In this document: one piece after another, positions 16,546 to 26,375 of the stretch
Layout: each line of letters starts with the position of its first letter
Position numbering within the stretch: the first letter of the stretch is position 1
Origin: Pseudomonadota bacterium
GTDB taxonomy: Bacteria; Pseudomonadota; Gammaproteobacteria; Burkholderiales; Ferrovaceae
Length of the DNA: 64,000 bases
NCBI GenBank assembly: GCA_021805725.1
Contig: JAJZEH010000110.1
Location: 172,012-236,011, forward strand
Direction of reading: 5' to 3'
The notes under the pieces: model-generated
The model's input: only the letters and a program-made list of their open reading frames with translations
Told to the model about the DNA's origin: nothing
The model's database searches: none
Position numbers and translations under genes: made by a program

Positions 16546-18105
16546 TCAGTGGCGGAAATGGCGGATGCCGGTGAAGACCATGGCAAGGCCGTGCTCGTCG
16601 GCTGCTGCGATGACCTCGTTGTCCTTCAGGCTGCCGCCTGGTTGAATGATGGCGCTGACGCCCGCTTCGGCGATGACGTCCAGGCCGTCGCGGAACGGAA
16701 AGAAGGCGTCTGAAGCGGCCACGCTGCCTTTCAGGGACAGACCTCCATCTTCAGCCTTGCGGCATGCGATGCGGGTGCTGTCCACCCGGCTCATCTGTCC
16801 TGCGCCGATGCCCAGGGTCCGTCCCTGGCCACAGAAGACGATGGCATTGGATTTGACGTAATGCGCCACATGAAAGGCGAGGCGCAGGTCGTTCAACTGT
16901 TGCGTCGTGGGTTGCACATGGGTGACCACGCGCAACGCCGCTTCGTCGAGGGTCAGCGTGTCGGGCGTTTGCACCAGCAAACCGCCGCCCACCCGCTTCA
17001 TGTCCCAGCCGTTGTGGCCCTGGCCCAGCGGCACCTGGAGGACGCGGACGTTGCCCTTGGCCGCCAGCGCCTTGAGTGCTGCGGGCGTGAACGATGGGGC
17101 GATCAATACTTCCACAAACTGTCCCAGCAGCGCGGCAACCACGGCATCGTCCACGGTACGGTTGAAGGCGATGATGCCGCCAAAGGCCGAAGTGGGATCG
17201 GTGGCGAAGGCGCCCTGGTAGGCCTGCAGCGGGTCGGTGCCGAGGGCCACGCCGCAGGGGTTGGCATGCTTGACGATGACGCAGGCGCAAGCGTTCAGGC
17301 CGCGCACGCAATCCCAGGCCGCATCGCTGTCGGCGATGTTGTTGTACGACAGTTCCTTGCCCTGCAGTTGCCGGTACTGCGACAACACGCCCTCACCCAT
17401 GCGCAGTTCGCGGTAAAACGCCCCGGACTGGTGGGGGTTCTCGCCGTAGCGCAGCCCCTGATGCTTGGTGAAGGCAAGATGCAGGCGTTCGGGATAGCCG
17501 TCAAACCCGGCGCCTGCCTCGATGCCCGACAGGTAGTTGGCGATGGCCCCGTCGTATTCGGCGGTATGCGAGAAGGCCTTGACGGCAAGGCGAAAGCGCG
17601 TGGCGTCGGACAGGGTTCCCTTGTTCTTTTTCAACTCCGCGAGCATCGGCTTGTAGTCGGCCGGATCGGTCAGGACGGCCACATGCCGATGGTTTTTGGC
17701 CGCCGAGCGCACCATGGCCGGGCCGCCGATGTCGATGTTTTCGATGGCGTCTTCCAGGGTGCATTCCGGGTTGGCGATGGTTTCCCGAAACGGATAGAGA
17801 TTGACCACCACGAGATCGATGGGCGAGATGCCGTGCATGGCCATGGCGTCGGTGTGGCTGCGCAGGTCGCGCCGCCCCAGGATGCCGCCATGAATCTTGG
17901 GATGCAGGGTCTTGACCCGACCGTCGAGCATTTCCGGAAAGCCGGTGAAGTTGGCCACCTCGATGACGGGAATGCCGGCATCGCGCAGCAACAAGGCGGT
18001 GCCGCCGGTGGAGAGAATCTCGATTTTCAGGGCGTGCAGCGCACGCGCCAGTTCAACCGCCCCCTGTTTGTTTGAAACGCTGATGAGTGCTCGCTGTAGG
18101 GTCAT
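16546..18105 (-). CDS. purH: Bifunctional AICAR transformylase/IMP cyclohydrolase
   Basis: A 519-residue protein. The N-terminal cyclohydrolase domain has [20 protein letters not shown] and NLYPF; the C-terminal transformylase domain has [18 protein letters not shown], and ends FTGIRHFRH. These are the last two steps to IMP. It overlaps fis by four bases and is in one operon with dusB, fis and purD. Confidence 0.96.
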   Translation of the reverse strand: MTLQRALISVSNKQGAVELARALHALKIEILSTGGTALLLRDAGIPVIEVANFTGFPEMLDGRVKTLHPKIHGGILGRRDLRSHTDAMAMHGISPIDLVVVNLYPFRETIANPECTLEDAIENIDIGGPAMVRSAAKNHRHVAVLTDPADYKPMLAELKKNKGTLSDATRFRLAVKAFSHTAEYDGAIANYLSGIEAGAGFDGYPERLHLAFTKHQGLRYGENPHQSGAFYRELRMGEGVLSQYRQLQGKELSYNNIADSDAAWDCVRGLNACACVIVKHANPCGVALGTDPLQAYQGAFATDPTSAFGGIIAFNRTVDDAVVAALLGQFVEVLIAPSFTPAALKALAAKGNVRVLQVPLGQGHNGWDMKRVGGGLLVQTPDTLTLDEAALRVVTHVQPTTQQLNDLRLAFHVAHYVKSNAIVFCGQGRTLGIGAGQMSRVDSTRIACRKAEDGGLSLKGSVAASDAFFPFRDGLDVIAEAGVSAIIQPGGSLKDNEVIAAADEHGLAMVFTGIRHFRH

Positions 18106-18341
18106 TTCACGCCGTAGTGCTGCATTTTTTTACGCAAGGTGTTGCGGTTGATCCCCAGGATTTCGGAAGCGCGGGTCTGGTTGCCTTCGGTGTGGTTCAG
18201 GACCACTTCAAGCAGCGGCTTTTCCACGCTGCTGATGACCATGTCATGCACCCCGCTGCATTTTTCGCCATCCAGATGACCGAAGTAATCGGTGACGAGG
18301 CGCCGCACGCAGGCAGACAGTTCGGATTCGGATTTGCTCAT
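18102..18341 (-). CDS. fis: Fis-family DNA-binding protein
   Basis: A 79-residue protein whose C-terminal helix-turn-helix reads [20 protein letters not shown], the Fis/NtrC-type signature. Fis bends DNA and acts as a nucleoid protein and growth-phase regulator. The dusB-fis order is conserved in Proteobacteria. It overlaps both dusB and purH by four bases. Confidence 0.93.
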   Translation of the reverse strand: MSKSESELSACVRRLVTDYFGHLDGEKCSGVHDMVISSVEKPLLEVVLNHTEGNQTRASEILGINRNTLRKKMQHYGVK

Positions 18342-19360
18342 GCGGCCAGCGCCTCGCTAGATGTTTCGATGTCGTATTGCAGGCGTTGGCCCTGGCTGTG
18401 CAGCAGGTTGAAGAAATCCTGCACGGCTGCGCGTTGTTCAGCCACCGATTGCAACTGGTTCATGGCGTGGCGGAAGGCCGCAGACCCCTTGAGGCCGCGG
18501 GTGTACCAGCTGATGTGCTTGCGTGCCACCCGTACCCCCGTTTCCAGGCCATAGAACGTGTAGAGGTCTTCCAGATGGTGATTGAGTACCGTGTGGATTT
18601 CGCCAACTTCAGGAGCGGGCAGCAGGGTGCCGTGGGTGAGGTAATGTTCGATTTCCCGAAAAATCCAGGGACGTCCCTGGGCCGCGCGCCCGATCATGAG
18701 GCCGTCGGCACCGGTGACCTCCAGCACGTGGCGCGCCTTTTGCGGCGAAGTGATGTCGCCGTTGGCCACCACGGGAATGCGCACCGCGGCCTTGACTGCG
18801 GCAATCGTCTCGTATTCGGCATCGCCCGTATAGCCGCAGGCGCGGGTTCTGCCATGAATGGCCAGAGACTGGATGCCGGCGTTTTCGGCGATATGCGCCA
18901 CGTTCAGGGCATTGCGGTGCGAGCGGTCCCAGCCGGTACGGATCTTGAGCGTGACGGGTACGGGAACTGCTGCCACCACGGCTTCCACGATGCGCTGCAC
19001 CAGCGCTTCGTTCTGCAGCAGGGCGGATCCCGCCATGACGTTGCACACCTTCTTGGCGGGGCAACCCATGTTGATGTCGATGATCTGCGCCCCCTGGTCC
19101 ACGTTGTAGCGGGCGGCCTCGGCCATCATGGCGGGATCGGCACCGGCGATCTGCACGGATTTGGGTTCCACTTCACCGTCGTGGTTGGCGCGCCGGCGCG
19201 TTTTTTCAGAACCCCACAACAGGGAATTTGAAGAGACCATCTCGGAGACGGCCATGCCGGCCCCCATGACCTTGCACAGCTGGCGGAAGGGCCGGTCGGT
19301 AACGCCCGCCATGGGGGCCACCATCAGGTTGTTTTTGAGGCGGTACGGACCAATCTGCAT
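18338..19360 (-). CDS. dusB: tRNA-dihydrouridine synthase B
   Basis: A 340-residue flavoprotein with a TIM-barrel start (MVAPMAGVTDRPFR), the catalytic cysteine in NMGCPAKKVC and the flavin-binding GADGLMIGRAAQG. It reduces uridine in the tRNA D-loop with NADPH. It is the first gene of the dusB-fis-purH-purD operon; the 66 bases between it and polA must hold the promoter. Confidence 0.95.
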   Translation of the reverse strand: MQIGPYRLKNNLMVAPMAGVTDRPFRQLCKVMGAGMAVSEMVSSNSLLWGSEKTRRRANHDGEVEPKSVQIAGADPAMMAEAARYNVDQGAQIIDINMGCPAKKVCNVMAGSALLQNEALVQRIVEAVVAAVPVPVTLKIRTGWDRSHRNALNVAHIAENAGIQSLAIHGRTRACGYTGDAEYETIAAVKAAVRIPVVANGDITSPQKARHVLEVTGADGLMIGRAAQGRPWIFREIEHYLTHGTLLPAPEVGEIHTVLNHHLEDLYTFYGLETGVRVARKHISWYTRGLKGSAAFRHAMNQLQSVAEQRAAVQDFFNLLHSQGQRLQYDIETSSEALAA

Positions 19361-19426
19361 GGTGCAAACCGAAGGCAGGAACGATAAGGGGGGGATTATA
19401 CCGCTGAATGGGGGGGCGCCGAAACC

Positions 19427-22162
19427 CTAGTGCGCGGCATCCCAGTGCGGGCCAACGCCCACTTCCACCAGCAGCGGCACCGCCAGTTGGGCCACCCCTT
19501 CCATCAAGACCGGCAGGGTTTGCAGCACGGCGGCGCGTTCGTCCTCCGGTACCTCCAGCACCAGTTCGTCGTGCACCTGCAGAATCAGCAGCGATGCCAT
19601 TTGCATCCGGTCCAGCCAGTCCTGCACCGCAATCATGGCCCGTTTGACGAGGTCGGCGGCGGTGCCCTGCAGCGGCGCATTGATGGCCGCCCGTTCCGCA
19701 CCCTGTCGGCGACCGGCGGCACCATGACGCAGTTCGGGCAGCCACAGGCGGCGGCCCAACAGGGTTTCCACATAACCCTGCCGGTGTGCCGTTTCGCGGG
19801 TGCGCTCCATGTAGGCGGCCACCCCGGGGTAGCGATGGAAATAGCGCTCCATGTAGGCCTGCGCGGCGGCGCGCTCGATGCCCAGTTGGGAAGCCAGGCC
19901 AAAGGCCGACATGCCGTAGATCAGGCCAAAGTTGATGGTCTTGGCCGCACGCCGCTGGTCGGCGCTGACGTCCTGGGGACGGACCCCGAAAATTTCCGCC
20001 GCGGTGGCCCGATGGACGTCCTGTCCTGCACCAAACGCTGCCAGCAGGCCCGCATCCTGGGAGAGATGGGCCATGATGCGCAGCTCGATCTGGGAGTAGT
20101 CGGCCGAGATCAGCACGCGACCGGGCGGGGCGATGAAGGCGGCACGGATGCGCCGGCCCTCGGGCGTGCGCACGGGAATGTTCTGCAGGTTGGGGTCGCT
20201 GCTGGAAAGGCGTCCGGTGACGGCCACGGCCTGGGCGTAATGGGTGTGGACCCGGCCGGTGCGCGCATTGACCCGGCGCGGCAGGGCGTCGGTGTAGGTG
20301 GACTTGAGCTTGGCGAGGCTGCGGTACTCCAGGATCAGCTTGGGAATGGGGTAATCCAGCGCCAGCTGCTGCAGCACGTCCTCGTCGGTGGAAGGCACGC
20401 CGCCGGGTGTTTTCTTGCGCACCGGCAGGCCCTGTTCGTCAAACAGCACGGCCTGGATCTGCTTGGGCGAATTGAGGTTGAAGGGATGGCCGGCCGCCGC
20501 GTGGGCGCGCGCCTCCAGCGCCAGCAACTGGGTGCCCAGTTCGCCACTCTGGCGTTCCAGCTCGCGCGCGTCCAACAAAACGCCATTGCGTTCCATGCGC
20601 CACAACACCTGCTGCAGCGGCAGTTCGAGATCGCGGTAGAGGGAGGTCAGGGCGTTGCTTGCGGCAATTTGCGGATAGAGCGCCTGGTGCACCTGGAGCG
20701 TGATGTCGGCATCCTCGGCGGCATACTCGGTGGCCCGGTCCAGCGCCACCTGTTCAAACCCGATGGCATGAACGCCCTTGCCGGTAACGGTTTCATAGGA
20801 CAGCGTGTCGCGCAGCAAATGGCGACGCGCCAGGCTTTCCAGGTTATGCGGTTGATGCGCCTCCAGCACATAGGACTGCAGCAGCGTGTCATGCACGATG
20901 CCGCGCAGCGCGATACCTTCGTTGGCCAGCACATGCTGGTCGTATTTGAGGTGCTGGCCCACCTTGGGCGCTGCGGGATTTTCCAGCCAGGCCTTGAGGC
21001 GGGCCAGGGTTTGCGCAAAGTCGAGCTGTGCCCCGCTGTCGGGGCCGCGATGCCCCAGGGGAATATAGGCCGCCTCGCCCGCCGTGACGCAAAGCGACAG
21101 ACCCACCAGGCGCGCTTCGAGCGGATCGAGCGAGGTGGTTTCCGTGTCGAGCGCCGTCAGTTCGGCGGATTCGATTCGGGCAAGCCACGCGTCCAGCTGT
21201 GCCGTGGTCAGTACGGTCTCGTAGCAGGTATCGGGTGGCGGGGCAACGGGGCCGAGGTCTGTCCCCAAGGGGGGGGGCAGGGGGGCGGATGCGGTTGCCG
21301 GCGCATCGGCCTTCGGTGCCATCCAGCTGCGCAGGTCGTAGCGTTCGGCCAGGGTTTTCAGGGTGTCCTGGTCCACGGGGGTAACGAGCAGTTGTTCGGG
21401 ACCTTGCGGCAGCGGTACGTCGCAACGAATGGTCAGCAGGCGTCGTGCCTGGGGCAACCAGTCGCGCACTGCGCGCAGGTTGTTGCCCACCACGCCAGGA
21501 ACCTCGTCTGCATGCGCGAGGAGCGCATCGAGCGAGCTGTATTGCTGCAGCCATTTGACGGCGGTCTTGGGGCCGACTTTGGCGACACCGGGCACGTTGT
21601 CCACGGCATCGCCGATCAGCGTCAGATAATCGATGAACTGCTCGGGGCGAATGCCGTATTTTTCGGTGGCCGATGCGGCATCCAGGCGCTCGTTGCTGAG
21701 GGTATTGACCAGGCTGACCTCGGCATCGAGCAGCTGCACCATGTCCTTGTCGCCGGTGGAAATGACCGTGCGGATGTCGGCCTGATGGGCCTGGCGTGCC
21801 AGCGTGCCAATGACGTCGTCTGCTTCGACGCCGTCCACGATGAGCAGTGGCCAGCCCAGGGCGCGCACGGCCTGTTGCAGGGGCTCCACCTGGACCACCA
21901 GATCAGGGGGCATGGGCGAGCGGTGGGCCTTGTAGTCCGGGTACCACGCGTCGCGAAAGGTGGGGCCCTTGGCATCGAATACGCAGGCTGCGTAATCCGG
22001 CTTATAATCCGCCATCAACCTGCGCAGCATGTTGAGCACCCCGAAAATGGCGCCGGTGGGTTCTCCCAGGCGGTTGCGCAGGTCGGGCAGGGCGTGGAAG
22101 GCGCGATACAGGTAGGACGAACCGTCCACCAGCAGCAGCAATTTTTGCGAACGATCAGTCAT
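19427..22162 (-). CDS. polA: DNA polymerase I
   Basis: A 911-residue protein with three domains: 5'-nuclease (residues 1-290, LLVDGSSYLYRAFHA), 3'-5' exonuclease (about 330-520, with acidic DTETTS retained, so proofreading is probably intact) and polymerase A (about 540-911, with DYSQIELR, RRAAKTINFG and QVHDELVLE). It serves repair and Okazaki fragment processing. The start MTDRSQ is chosen by family; no clear ribosome site is seen. The linker near residues 293-310 is proline-rich and contains a trace of the GGGGACAGACC repeat. Confidence 0.95.
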   Translation of the reverse strand: MTDRSQKLLLLVDGSSYLYRAFHALPDLRNRLGEPTGAIFGVLNMLRRLMADYKPDYAACVFDAKGPTFRDAWYPDYKAHRSPMPPDLVVQVEPLQQAVRALGWPLLIVDGVEADDVIGTLARQAHQADIRTVISTGDKDMVQLLDAEVSLVNTLSNERLDAASATEKYGIRPEQFIDYLTLIGDAVDNVPGVAKVGPKTAVKWLQQYSSLDALLAHADEVPGVVGNNLRAVRDWLPQARRLLTIRCDVPLPQGPEQLLVTPVDQDTLKTLAERYDLRSWMAPKADAPATASAPLPPPLGTDLGPVAPPPDTCYETVLTTAQLDAWLARIESAELTALDTETTSLDPLEARLVGLSLCVTAGEAAYIPLGHRGPDSGAQLDFAQTLARLKAWLENPAAPKVGQHLKYDQHVLANEGIALRGIVHDTLLQSYVLEAHQPHNLESLARRHLLRDTLSYETVTGKGVHAIGFEQVALDRATEYAAEDADITLQVHQALYPQIAASNALTSLYRDLELPLQQVLWRMERNGVLLDARELERQSGELGTQLLALEARAHAAAGHPFNLNSPKQIQAVLFDEQGLPVRKKTPGGVPSTDEDVLQQLALDYPIPKLILEYRSLAKLKSTYTDALPRRVNARTGRVHTHYAQAVAVTGRLSSSDPNLQNIPVRTPEGRRIRAAFIAPPGRVLISADYSQIELRIMAHLSQDAGLLAAFGAGQDVHRATAAEIFGVRPQDVSADQRRAAKTINFGLIYGMSAFGLASQLGIERAAAQAYMERYFHRYPGVAAYMERTRETAHRQGYVETLLGRRLWLPELRHGAAGRRQGAERAAINAPLQGTAADLVKRAMIAVQDWLDRMQMASLLILQVHDELVLEVPEDERAAVLQTLPVLMEGVAQLAVPLLVEVGVGPHWDAAH
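21254..21266. repeat. Partial GGGGACAGACC unit in the polA linker
   Basis: GAGGTCTGTCCCC, a half unit of the repeat family, lies in frame in polA where the 5'-nuclease and exonuclease domains are joined. It reads GTDLGP in the protein, flanked by runs of G/C that give proline. No opposing arm is present, so this is a remnant or partial copy. Confidence 0.7.
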
Positions 22163-22204
22163 GCGCGCAATTATGGCAGAACTTGAGGAAACCACCGAAA
22201 CATC

Positions 22205-22660
22205 ATGAGTACCACGCTAACGCTCAACGGCAAGACGCTTGCGCTCAAGGCCGACCCGGACACACCGCTGCTGTGGGTGATTCGCGACGAAGTGGGATTG
22301 AGTGGCACCAAGTTTTCCTGTGGCGCCGGCCTGTGTGGCGCCTGTACCGTGCATCTGGATGGCGAGCCGGTGCGCTCCTGCATCACGCCGCTGGCGAGTG
22401 CTGCGGGAAAAAAAGTCACCACCATCGAGGGGTTGTCCCCGAACGGCGAGCATCCGGTCCAGAAGGCCTGGGTGGCCCTGGAAGTGGCCCAGTGCGGTTA
22501 CTGTCAATCCGGACAGATCATGAGTGCGGCCGCCTTGCTGGCGCATAACCCGCATCCCTCCGACGCTGACATCGACGCGGCGATGAGCGGCAATCTGTGC
22601 CGCTGCGGCACCTACAACCGCATCCGCGCGGCCATTCACCGCGCTGCTCAAAAAGCCTGA
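22205..22660 (+). CDS. [2Fe-2S] subunit of a xanthine dehydrogenase-family enzyme (IorA-like)
   Basis: A 151-residue protein with both clusters of the family: plant-type [15 protein letters not shown] with a later cysteine, and the C-terminal CGYCQSGQ...CRCG set. It is like the small subunit of isoquinoline 1-oxidoreductase and aldehyde dehydrogenases, which pass electrons from a molybdopterin subunit. That partner is missing here: the next gene is hemF. It is divergent from polA with about 42 bases between. Confidence 0.85.
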   Translation: MSTTLTLNGKTLALKADPDTPLLWVIRDEVGLSGTKFSCGAGLCGACTVHLDGEPVRSCITPLASAAGKKVTTIEGLSPNGEHPVQKAWVALEVAQCGYCQSGQIMSAAALLAHNPHPSDADIDAAMSGNLCRCGTYNRIRAAIHRAAQKA

Positions 22661-22672
22661 GTCAGGGTCTTC

Positions 22673-23569
22673 ATGAACACCTCCGAAATCAAAACCTATC
22701 TGCTCGACCTGCAAAACCGCATCGTCACCGCACTCGAAACCCTGGACGGCAAGACCTTCCGCCGCGACACCTGGGAGCGCCCTGGCGGTGGAGGGGGCAT
22801 TAGCGCCCTGGTGGAAGAGGGAAATCTCTTCGAACGCGGCGGGGTCAACTTTTCCCACGTGATGGGCAGCGGCCTGCCTCCTTCGGCCACGGCGCATCGC
22901 CCCGAGCTTGCGGGGCGCAACTACGAGGCGCTGGGCGTGTCGCTGGTGCTTCATCCGCGCAATCCCTATGCGCCCACGGTGCACATGAACGTGCGATTCT
23001 TTGCGGCCTTTGACGAAGGCAGGGAACCCATCTGGTGGTTTGGCGGCGGCATGGACCTTACGCCCTACTACGGCTTCGTGGAGGATGCGCAACACTTTCA
23101 TCGCACCTGCAAGCATGCACTCGATCCCTTCGGTGCGGAGTACCATCCGCGTTTCAAGAAATGGTGCGATGAGTACTTCTTCCTCAAACATCGCCAGGAG
23201 CCGCGCGGCGTGGGCGGCATCTTCTTTGACGATTTCAACACCTTGCCTCTGGCGCAGGCGCAAGCCCTGTGGCAGAGCGTGGGCGACCATTTCCTGCCGG
23301 CCTACATGCCGTTGATGGAGCGTCGGCGCAGCATGCCCTACGGCGAGCGTGAACGGGATTTTCAGGCCTACCGGCGCGGTCGCTATGTGGAGTTCAACCT
23401 GGTGTACGACCGGGGGACCCTGTTCGGGCTGCAATCCGGTGGACGCACCGAATCCATCCTGATGTCCCTGCCGCCCATCGTGCGTTGGCGTTACGACTGG
23501 CATCCCGAACCCGGCAGTCGGGAAGACGGCCTGCTCAAGGAGTTCATCAACGGCCGCGACTGGGTGTAA
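22673..23569 (+). CDS. hemF: Oxygen-dependent coproporphyrinogen III oxidase
   Basis: A 298-residue protein with the family signatures [39 protein letters not shown] and the long conserved [10 protein letters not shown]. It converts coproporphyrinogen III to protoporphyrinogen IX with oxygen, the haem route needed by the oxidases in this window. Its stop shares one base with the start of livH. Confidence 0.96.
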   Translation: MNTSEIKTYLLDLQNRIVTALETLDGKTFRRDTWERPGGGGGISALVEEGNLFERGGVNFSHVMGSGLPPSATAHRPELAGRNYEALGVSLVLHPRNPYAPTVHMNVRFFAAFDEGREPIWWFGGGMDLTPYYGFVEDAQHFHRTCKHALDPFGAEYHPRFKKWCDEYFFLKHRQEPRGVGGIFFDDFNTLPLAQAQALWQSVGDHFLPAYMPLMERRRSMPYGERERDFQAYRRGRYVEFNLVYDRGTLFGLQSGGRTESILMSLPPIVRWRYDWHPEPGSREDGLLKEFINGRDWV

Positions 23570-24492
23570 TGGACATTTTCCTGCAGCAGCTCGTCAACGG
23601 CCTCACCCTGGGAAGCATCTATGCCCTGGTGGCCCTGGGGTACACCATGGTGTACGGCATCATGGAACTCATCAATTTTGCCCACGGCGAAGTGGTGATG
23701 GTGGGAGCGCTGGTGGCACTCACGGTGATCCAGGGGTTGAGCGGTTTGGGCTGGCCGGTGCCGCTTGCCGTGCTGGCAGGCATACTGGCGGCCATGGTCC
23801 TCTGCATGACGCTGGGGTTCGTGATCGAGCGCGTGGCTTATCGCCCCTTGCGCCGCGCGCCCAAACTGGCACCGCTGATTACCGCCATCGGGTTGTCCAT
23901 CGTGTTGCAACAGCTCGCCGCATTGATCTGGGGGCGCGGCTATCTTTCCTTTCCCCCCGTGCTACCGTCCGCCAGCATCGTCTGGGGCGGGGTCATCATC
24001 ACGGCCATCCAGGGCGTCATCATCGTGCTGGCGGGGCTCATCATGGCGGGCCTGCTGGTTCTTGTGCAGAAGACGGCGCTGGGCCGCGCCATGCGGGCCA
24101 CGGCGCAGAACCCGGCCGTGGCACAGCTGATGGGGGTGAATACCGATCGCGTCATCGCGCTCACCTTCGTGCTGGGTTCGGCGCTTGCAGCGGTGGCGGG
24201 CGTGATGGTGGTGTCCTATTACAACGTGGGCCACTACACCATGGGGTTCATGCTGGGGCTCAAGGCCTTCACCGCGGCAGTGCTGGGTGGCATCGGCAAC
24301 CTTCCCGGGGCCATGCTGGGTGGGCTGTTGCTAGGGGTGGTGGAAGCGCTGGGCGCAGGCTACATCGGGGATCTGACGGGGGGCTTTTTCGGCAGCAACT
24401 ACAAGGATGTGTTTGCCTTCATGGTGCTGATCGGCGTGCTGGTGTTCCACCCCAACGGACTTCTGGGCAGTCGCGCCCAGGAGAAGGTGTGA
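23569..24492 (+). CDS. livH: Branched-chain amino-acid-type ABC permease LivH
   Basis: A 307-residue permease with about eight helices, beginning LQQLVNGLTLGSIYALVALGYT, with the LivH features NFAHGEVVMVGA and ITAIGLSIVLQQ. It forms the import channel with LivM. The ATG overlaps the hemF stop (TAATG), so a longer upstream frame is rejected. First gene of livHMGF. Confidence 0.92.
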   Translation: MDIFLQQLVNGLTLGSIYALVALGYTMVYGIMELINFAHGEVVMVGALVALTVIQGLSGLGWPVPLAVLAGILAAMVLCMTLGFVIERVAYRPLRRAPKLAPLITAIGLSIVLQQLAALIWGRGYLSFPPVLPSASIVWGGVIITAIQGVIIVLAGLIMAGLLVLVQKTALGRAMRATAQNPAVAQLMGVNTDRVIALTFVLGSALAAVAGVMVVSYYNVGHYTMGFMLGLKAFTAAVLGGIGNLPGAMLGGLLLGVVEALGAGYIGDLTGGFFGSNYKDVFAFMVLIGVLVFHPNGLLGSRAQEKV

Positions 24493-25532
24493 TGGGGCGT
24501 TCGCGCTCGCTGGGGCTTGCTGTCGTGGCCATTATGCTGCTGGCGCTGCCCTTCGTCACCGACGCGGCCCTGGGGCACAGTTGGGTGCGCATTCTCGATT
24601 TTGCGCTGCTCTACGTGCTGCTGGCCCTGGGACTCAACATTGTGGTCGGCTATGCCGGCTTGCTGGATCTGGGCTATGTGGCGTTTTTTGCGGTGGGCGC
24701 GTATTGCTATGGCCTGCTGGCCTCGCCGCACTTCGACCTGCATTGGCCCCTGTGGGTGCTGCTGCCCATGGGCGCCATGCTCGCTGCAAGCTTTGGCGTG
24801 TTGCTGGGAACGCCCACGCTGGGGCTGCGCGGCGATTACCTCGCCATCGTCACACTGGGTTTTGGCGAGATCATTCGCATTTTTCTCAACAACCTCAATA
24901 CTCCGGTCAACATCACCAATGGTCCACAGGGGGTGAGCCTGATTGACCCCCTGCGCATCGGTCCCTGGTCCCTGGGGCAGGTCCACCATCTTGGCGGATT
25001 CGACGTTCCCGTGGTGGTGAACGTTTATTTTCTATTTCTGCTGGGCGTGCTCCTTGCCGTCGTGCTGTCGCGTCGCCTTGAACGTTCGCGCATCGGTCGG
25101 GCCTGGGCCGCAATTCGCGAGGATGAGATCGCTGCGGCCAGCATGGGGCTGCACACGCGCAACCTCAAACTGCTGGCTTTTGCCATGGGGGCGAGTTTCG
25201 GCGGATTGTCCGGTGGACTCTTTGCGGGCTTTCAGGGCTTTGTCAGTCCAGAAAGCTTTACCCTGCAGGAATCCGTGATGATCCTGTGCATGGTGGTGCT
25301 GGGCGGGATGGGCAACATCGCGGGCGTGGTGCTGGGTGCCATTCTCCTGTCCGTGTTGCCCGAAGCCTTGCGCGCTGCGGGAAGCCTGCAGCAAGACCTG
25401 TTGGGGCATGTTTGGGTGGATCCCTCCAACCTGCGCATGCTGCTTTTCGGCCTGGCGCTGGTGCTGATGATGCTGCTTCGCCCGGAAGGACTGCTGCCGG
25501 CGCGGGCGCGACAGCGTGAGCTGCATGGTTAG
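24492..25532 (+). CDS. livM: Branched-chain amino-acid-type ABC permease LivM
   Basis: A 346-residue permease with about nine helices and LivM signatures (LNIVVGYAGLLDLGYVAFFAVGAY, GIRRDYLAIVTLG-like GLRGDYLAIVTLGFGEIIR, and AIREDEIAAASMG). The ATG overlaps the stop of livH (TGATG); a GTG three bases earlier is also possible. A GGGGACAGACC repeat separates it from livG. Confidence 0.9.
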   Translation: MGRSRSLGLAVVAIMLLALPFVTDAALGHSWVRILDFALLYVLLALGLNIVVGYAGLLDLGYVAFFAVGAYCYGLLASPHFDLHWPLWVLLPMGAMLAASFGVLLGTPTLGLRGDYLAIVTLGFGEIIRIFLNNLNTPVNITNGPQGVSLIDPLRIGPWSLGQVHHLGGFDVPVVVNVYFLFLLGVLLAVVLSRRLERSRIGRAWAAIREDEIAAASMGLHTRNLKLLAFAMGASFGGLSGGLFAGFQGFVSPESFTLQESVMILCMVVLGGMGNIAGVVLGAILLSVLPEALRAAGSLQQDLLGHVWVDPSNLRMLLFGLALVLMMLLRPEGLLPARARQRELHG

Positions 25533-25540
25533 CCGGCGCC

Positions 25541-25617
25541 ATGGGGGACAGACCTCCGTCATAGGGGACAGACCCCGAACCGGGGTCTGTCCCCTATGAC
25601 GGAGGTCTGTCCCCCAT
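25541..25617. repeat. GGGGACAGACC inverted repeat between livM and livG
   Basis: Perfect 36-base arms around a five-base centre (GAACC). Each arm has two copies of the core separated by TCCGTCATA. The right arm contains GGAGG and the ATG used as the livG start. Confidence 0.95.
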
Positions 25618-26375
25618 TGCTGGAGGCTGCAGGCATCGGCAAGCGCTTCGGCGGGCTGCGCGCTTTGAGCGGGGTGTCGCTACGCCTTGCCCCCGGCTCC
25701 ATCACCGGATTGATAGGCCCCAACGGGGCTGGCAAGACCACCTTTTTCAATGTGCTGACCGGAATCTACAGTCCTGATGAGGGCACGTTGCAATTTGACG
25801 GGCAGGCGCTGCCGGCAGGGCGGCCGCACGCCGTCGCGGCACGCGGCATTGCGCGCACGTTTCAGAACATTCGCCTGTTTGCCAACATGAGCGTCGTGGA
25901 AAACGTCATGGTGGGGCGGCATGTGCGCACCCACTCCGGCGTGTTGGGTGCCCTGCTGCATACGGCCGCGATGCGTCGCGAGGAAGCGGCCATTGCCGCG
26001 CGGGCCCGTGAACTGCTGGACTATGTGGGCATTGGTGCGCAGGCCGGCCGCATTGCCAGCACCCTGTCCTATGGCGATCAGCGACGCCTGGAGATTGCCC
26101 GGGCACTGGCCACGGACCCGCGCCTGCTGGCGCTGGACGAGCCTGCGGCTGGCATGAATGCCAGCGAGCGCGCGCGGCTGGGCGACCTCATCCGGCGGAT
26201 TCGTGCGGATGGCACGGCGGTGCTGTTGATCGAGCACGACGTCAAATGGGTCATGCAGCTGTGCGACCGGGTTTCGGTACTGGATTACGGTGAATGCATA
26301 GCTGAAGGTACGCCGCAAGAAGTGCAGCGCAACCCCAAGGTGGTTGAAGCTTACCTCGGCATGGGGGCCACGTGA
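25596..26375 (+). CDS. livG: ABC transporter ATPase LivG
   Basis: A 259-residue ATPase with Walker A GPNGAGKTT, the LivG-typical TFQNIRLF, signature LSYGDQRRLEIARAL and Walker B LLALDEPAAG. It energises the LivHM channel. The first residues (MTEVCPP) come from the right arm of the repeat; the family normally begins at about the LLEAAGIGKRFGG that follows. A TTG at 25617 following GGAGG is therefore an alternative start. It overlaps livF by four bases. Confidence 0.9.
   Translation: MTEVCPPLLEAAGIGKRFGGLRALSGVSLRLAPGSITGLIGPNGAGKTTFFNVLTGIYSPDEGTLQFDGQALPAGRPHAVAARGIARTFQNIRLFANMSVVENVMVGRHVRTHSGVLGALLHTAAMRREEAAIAARARELLDYVGIGAQAGRIASTLSYGDQRRLEIARALATDPRLLALDEPAAGMNASERARLGDLIRRIRADGTAVLLIEHDVKWVMQLCDRVSVLDYGECIAEGTPQEVQRNPKVVEAYLGMGAT

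Noticed and set aside
19430..22186. A very long open frame antisense to polA, and similar antisense frames over ureC, purH and the kinase gene
   Set aside because: High third-position G+C in the real genes opens the opposite strand. The products have no family likeness and the sense genes are certain.
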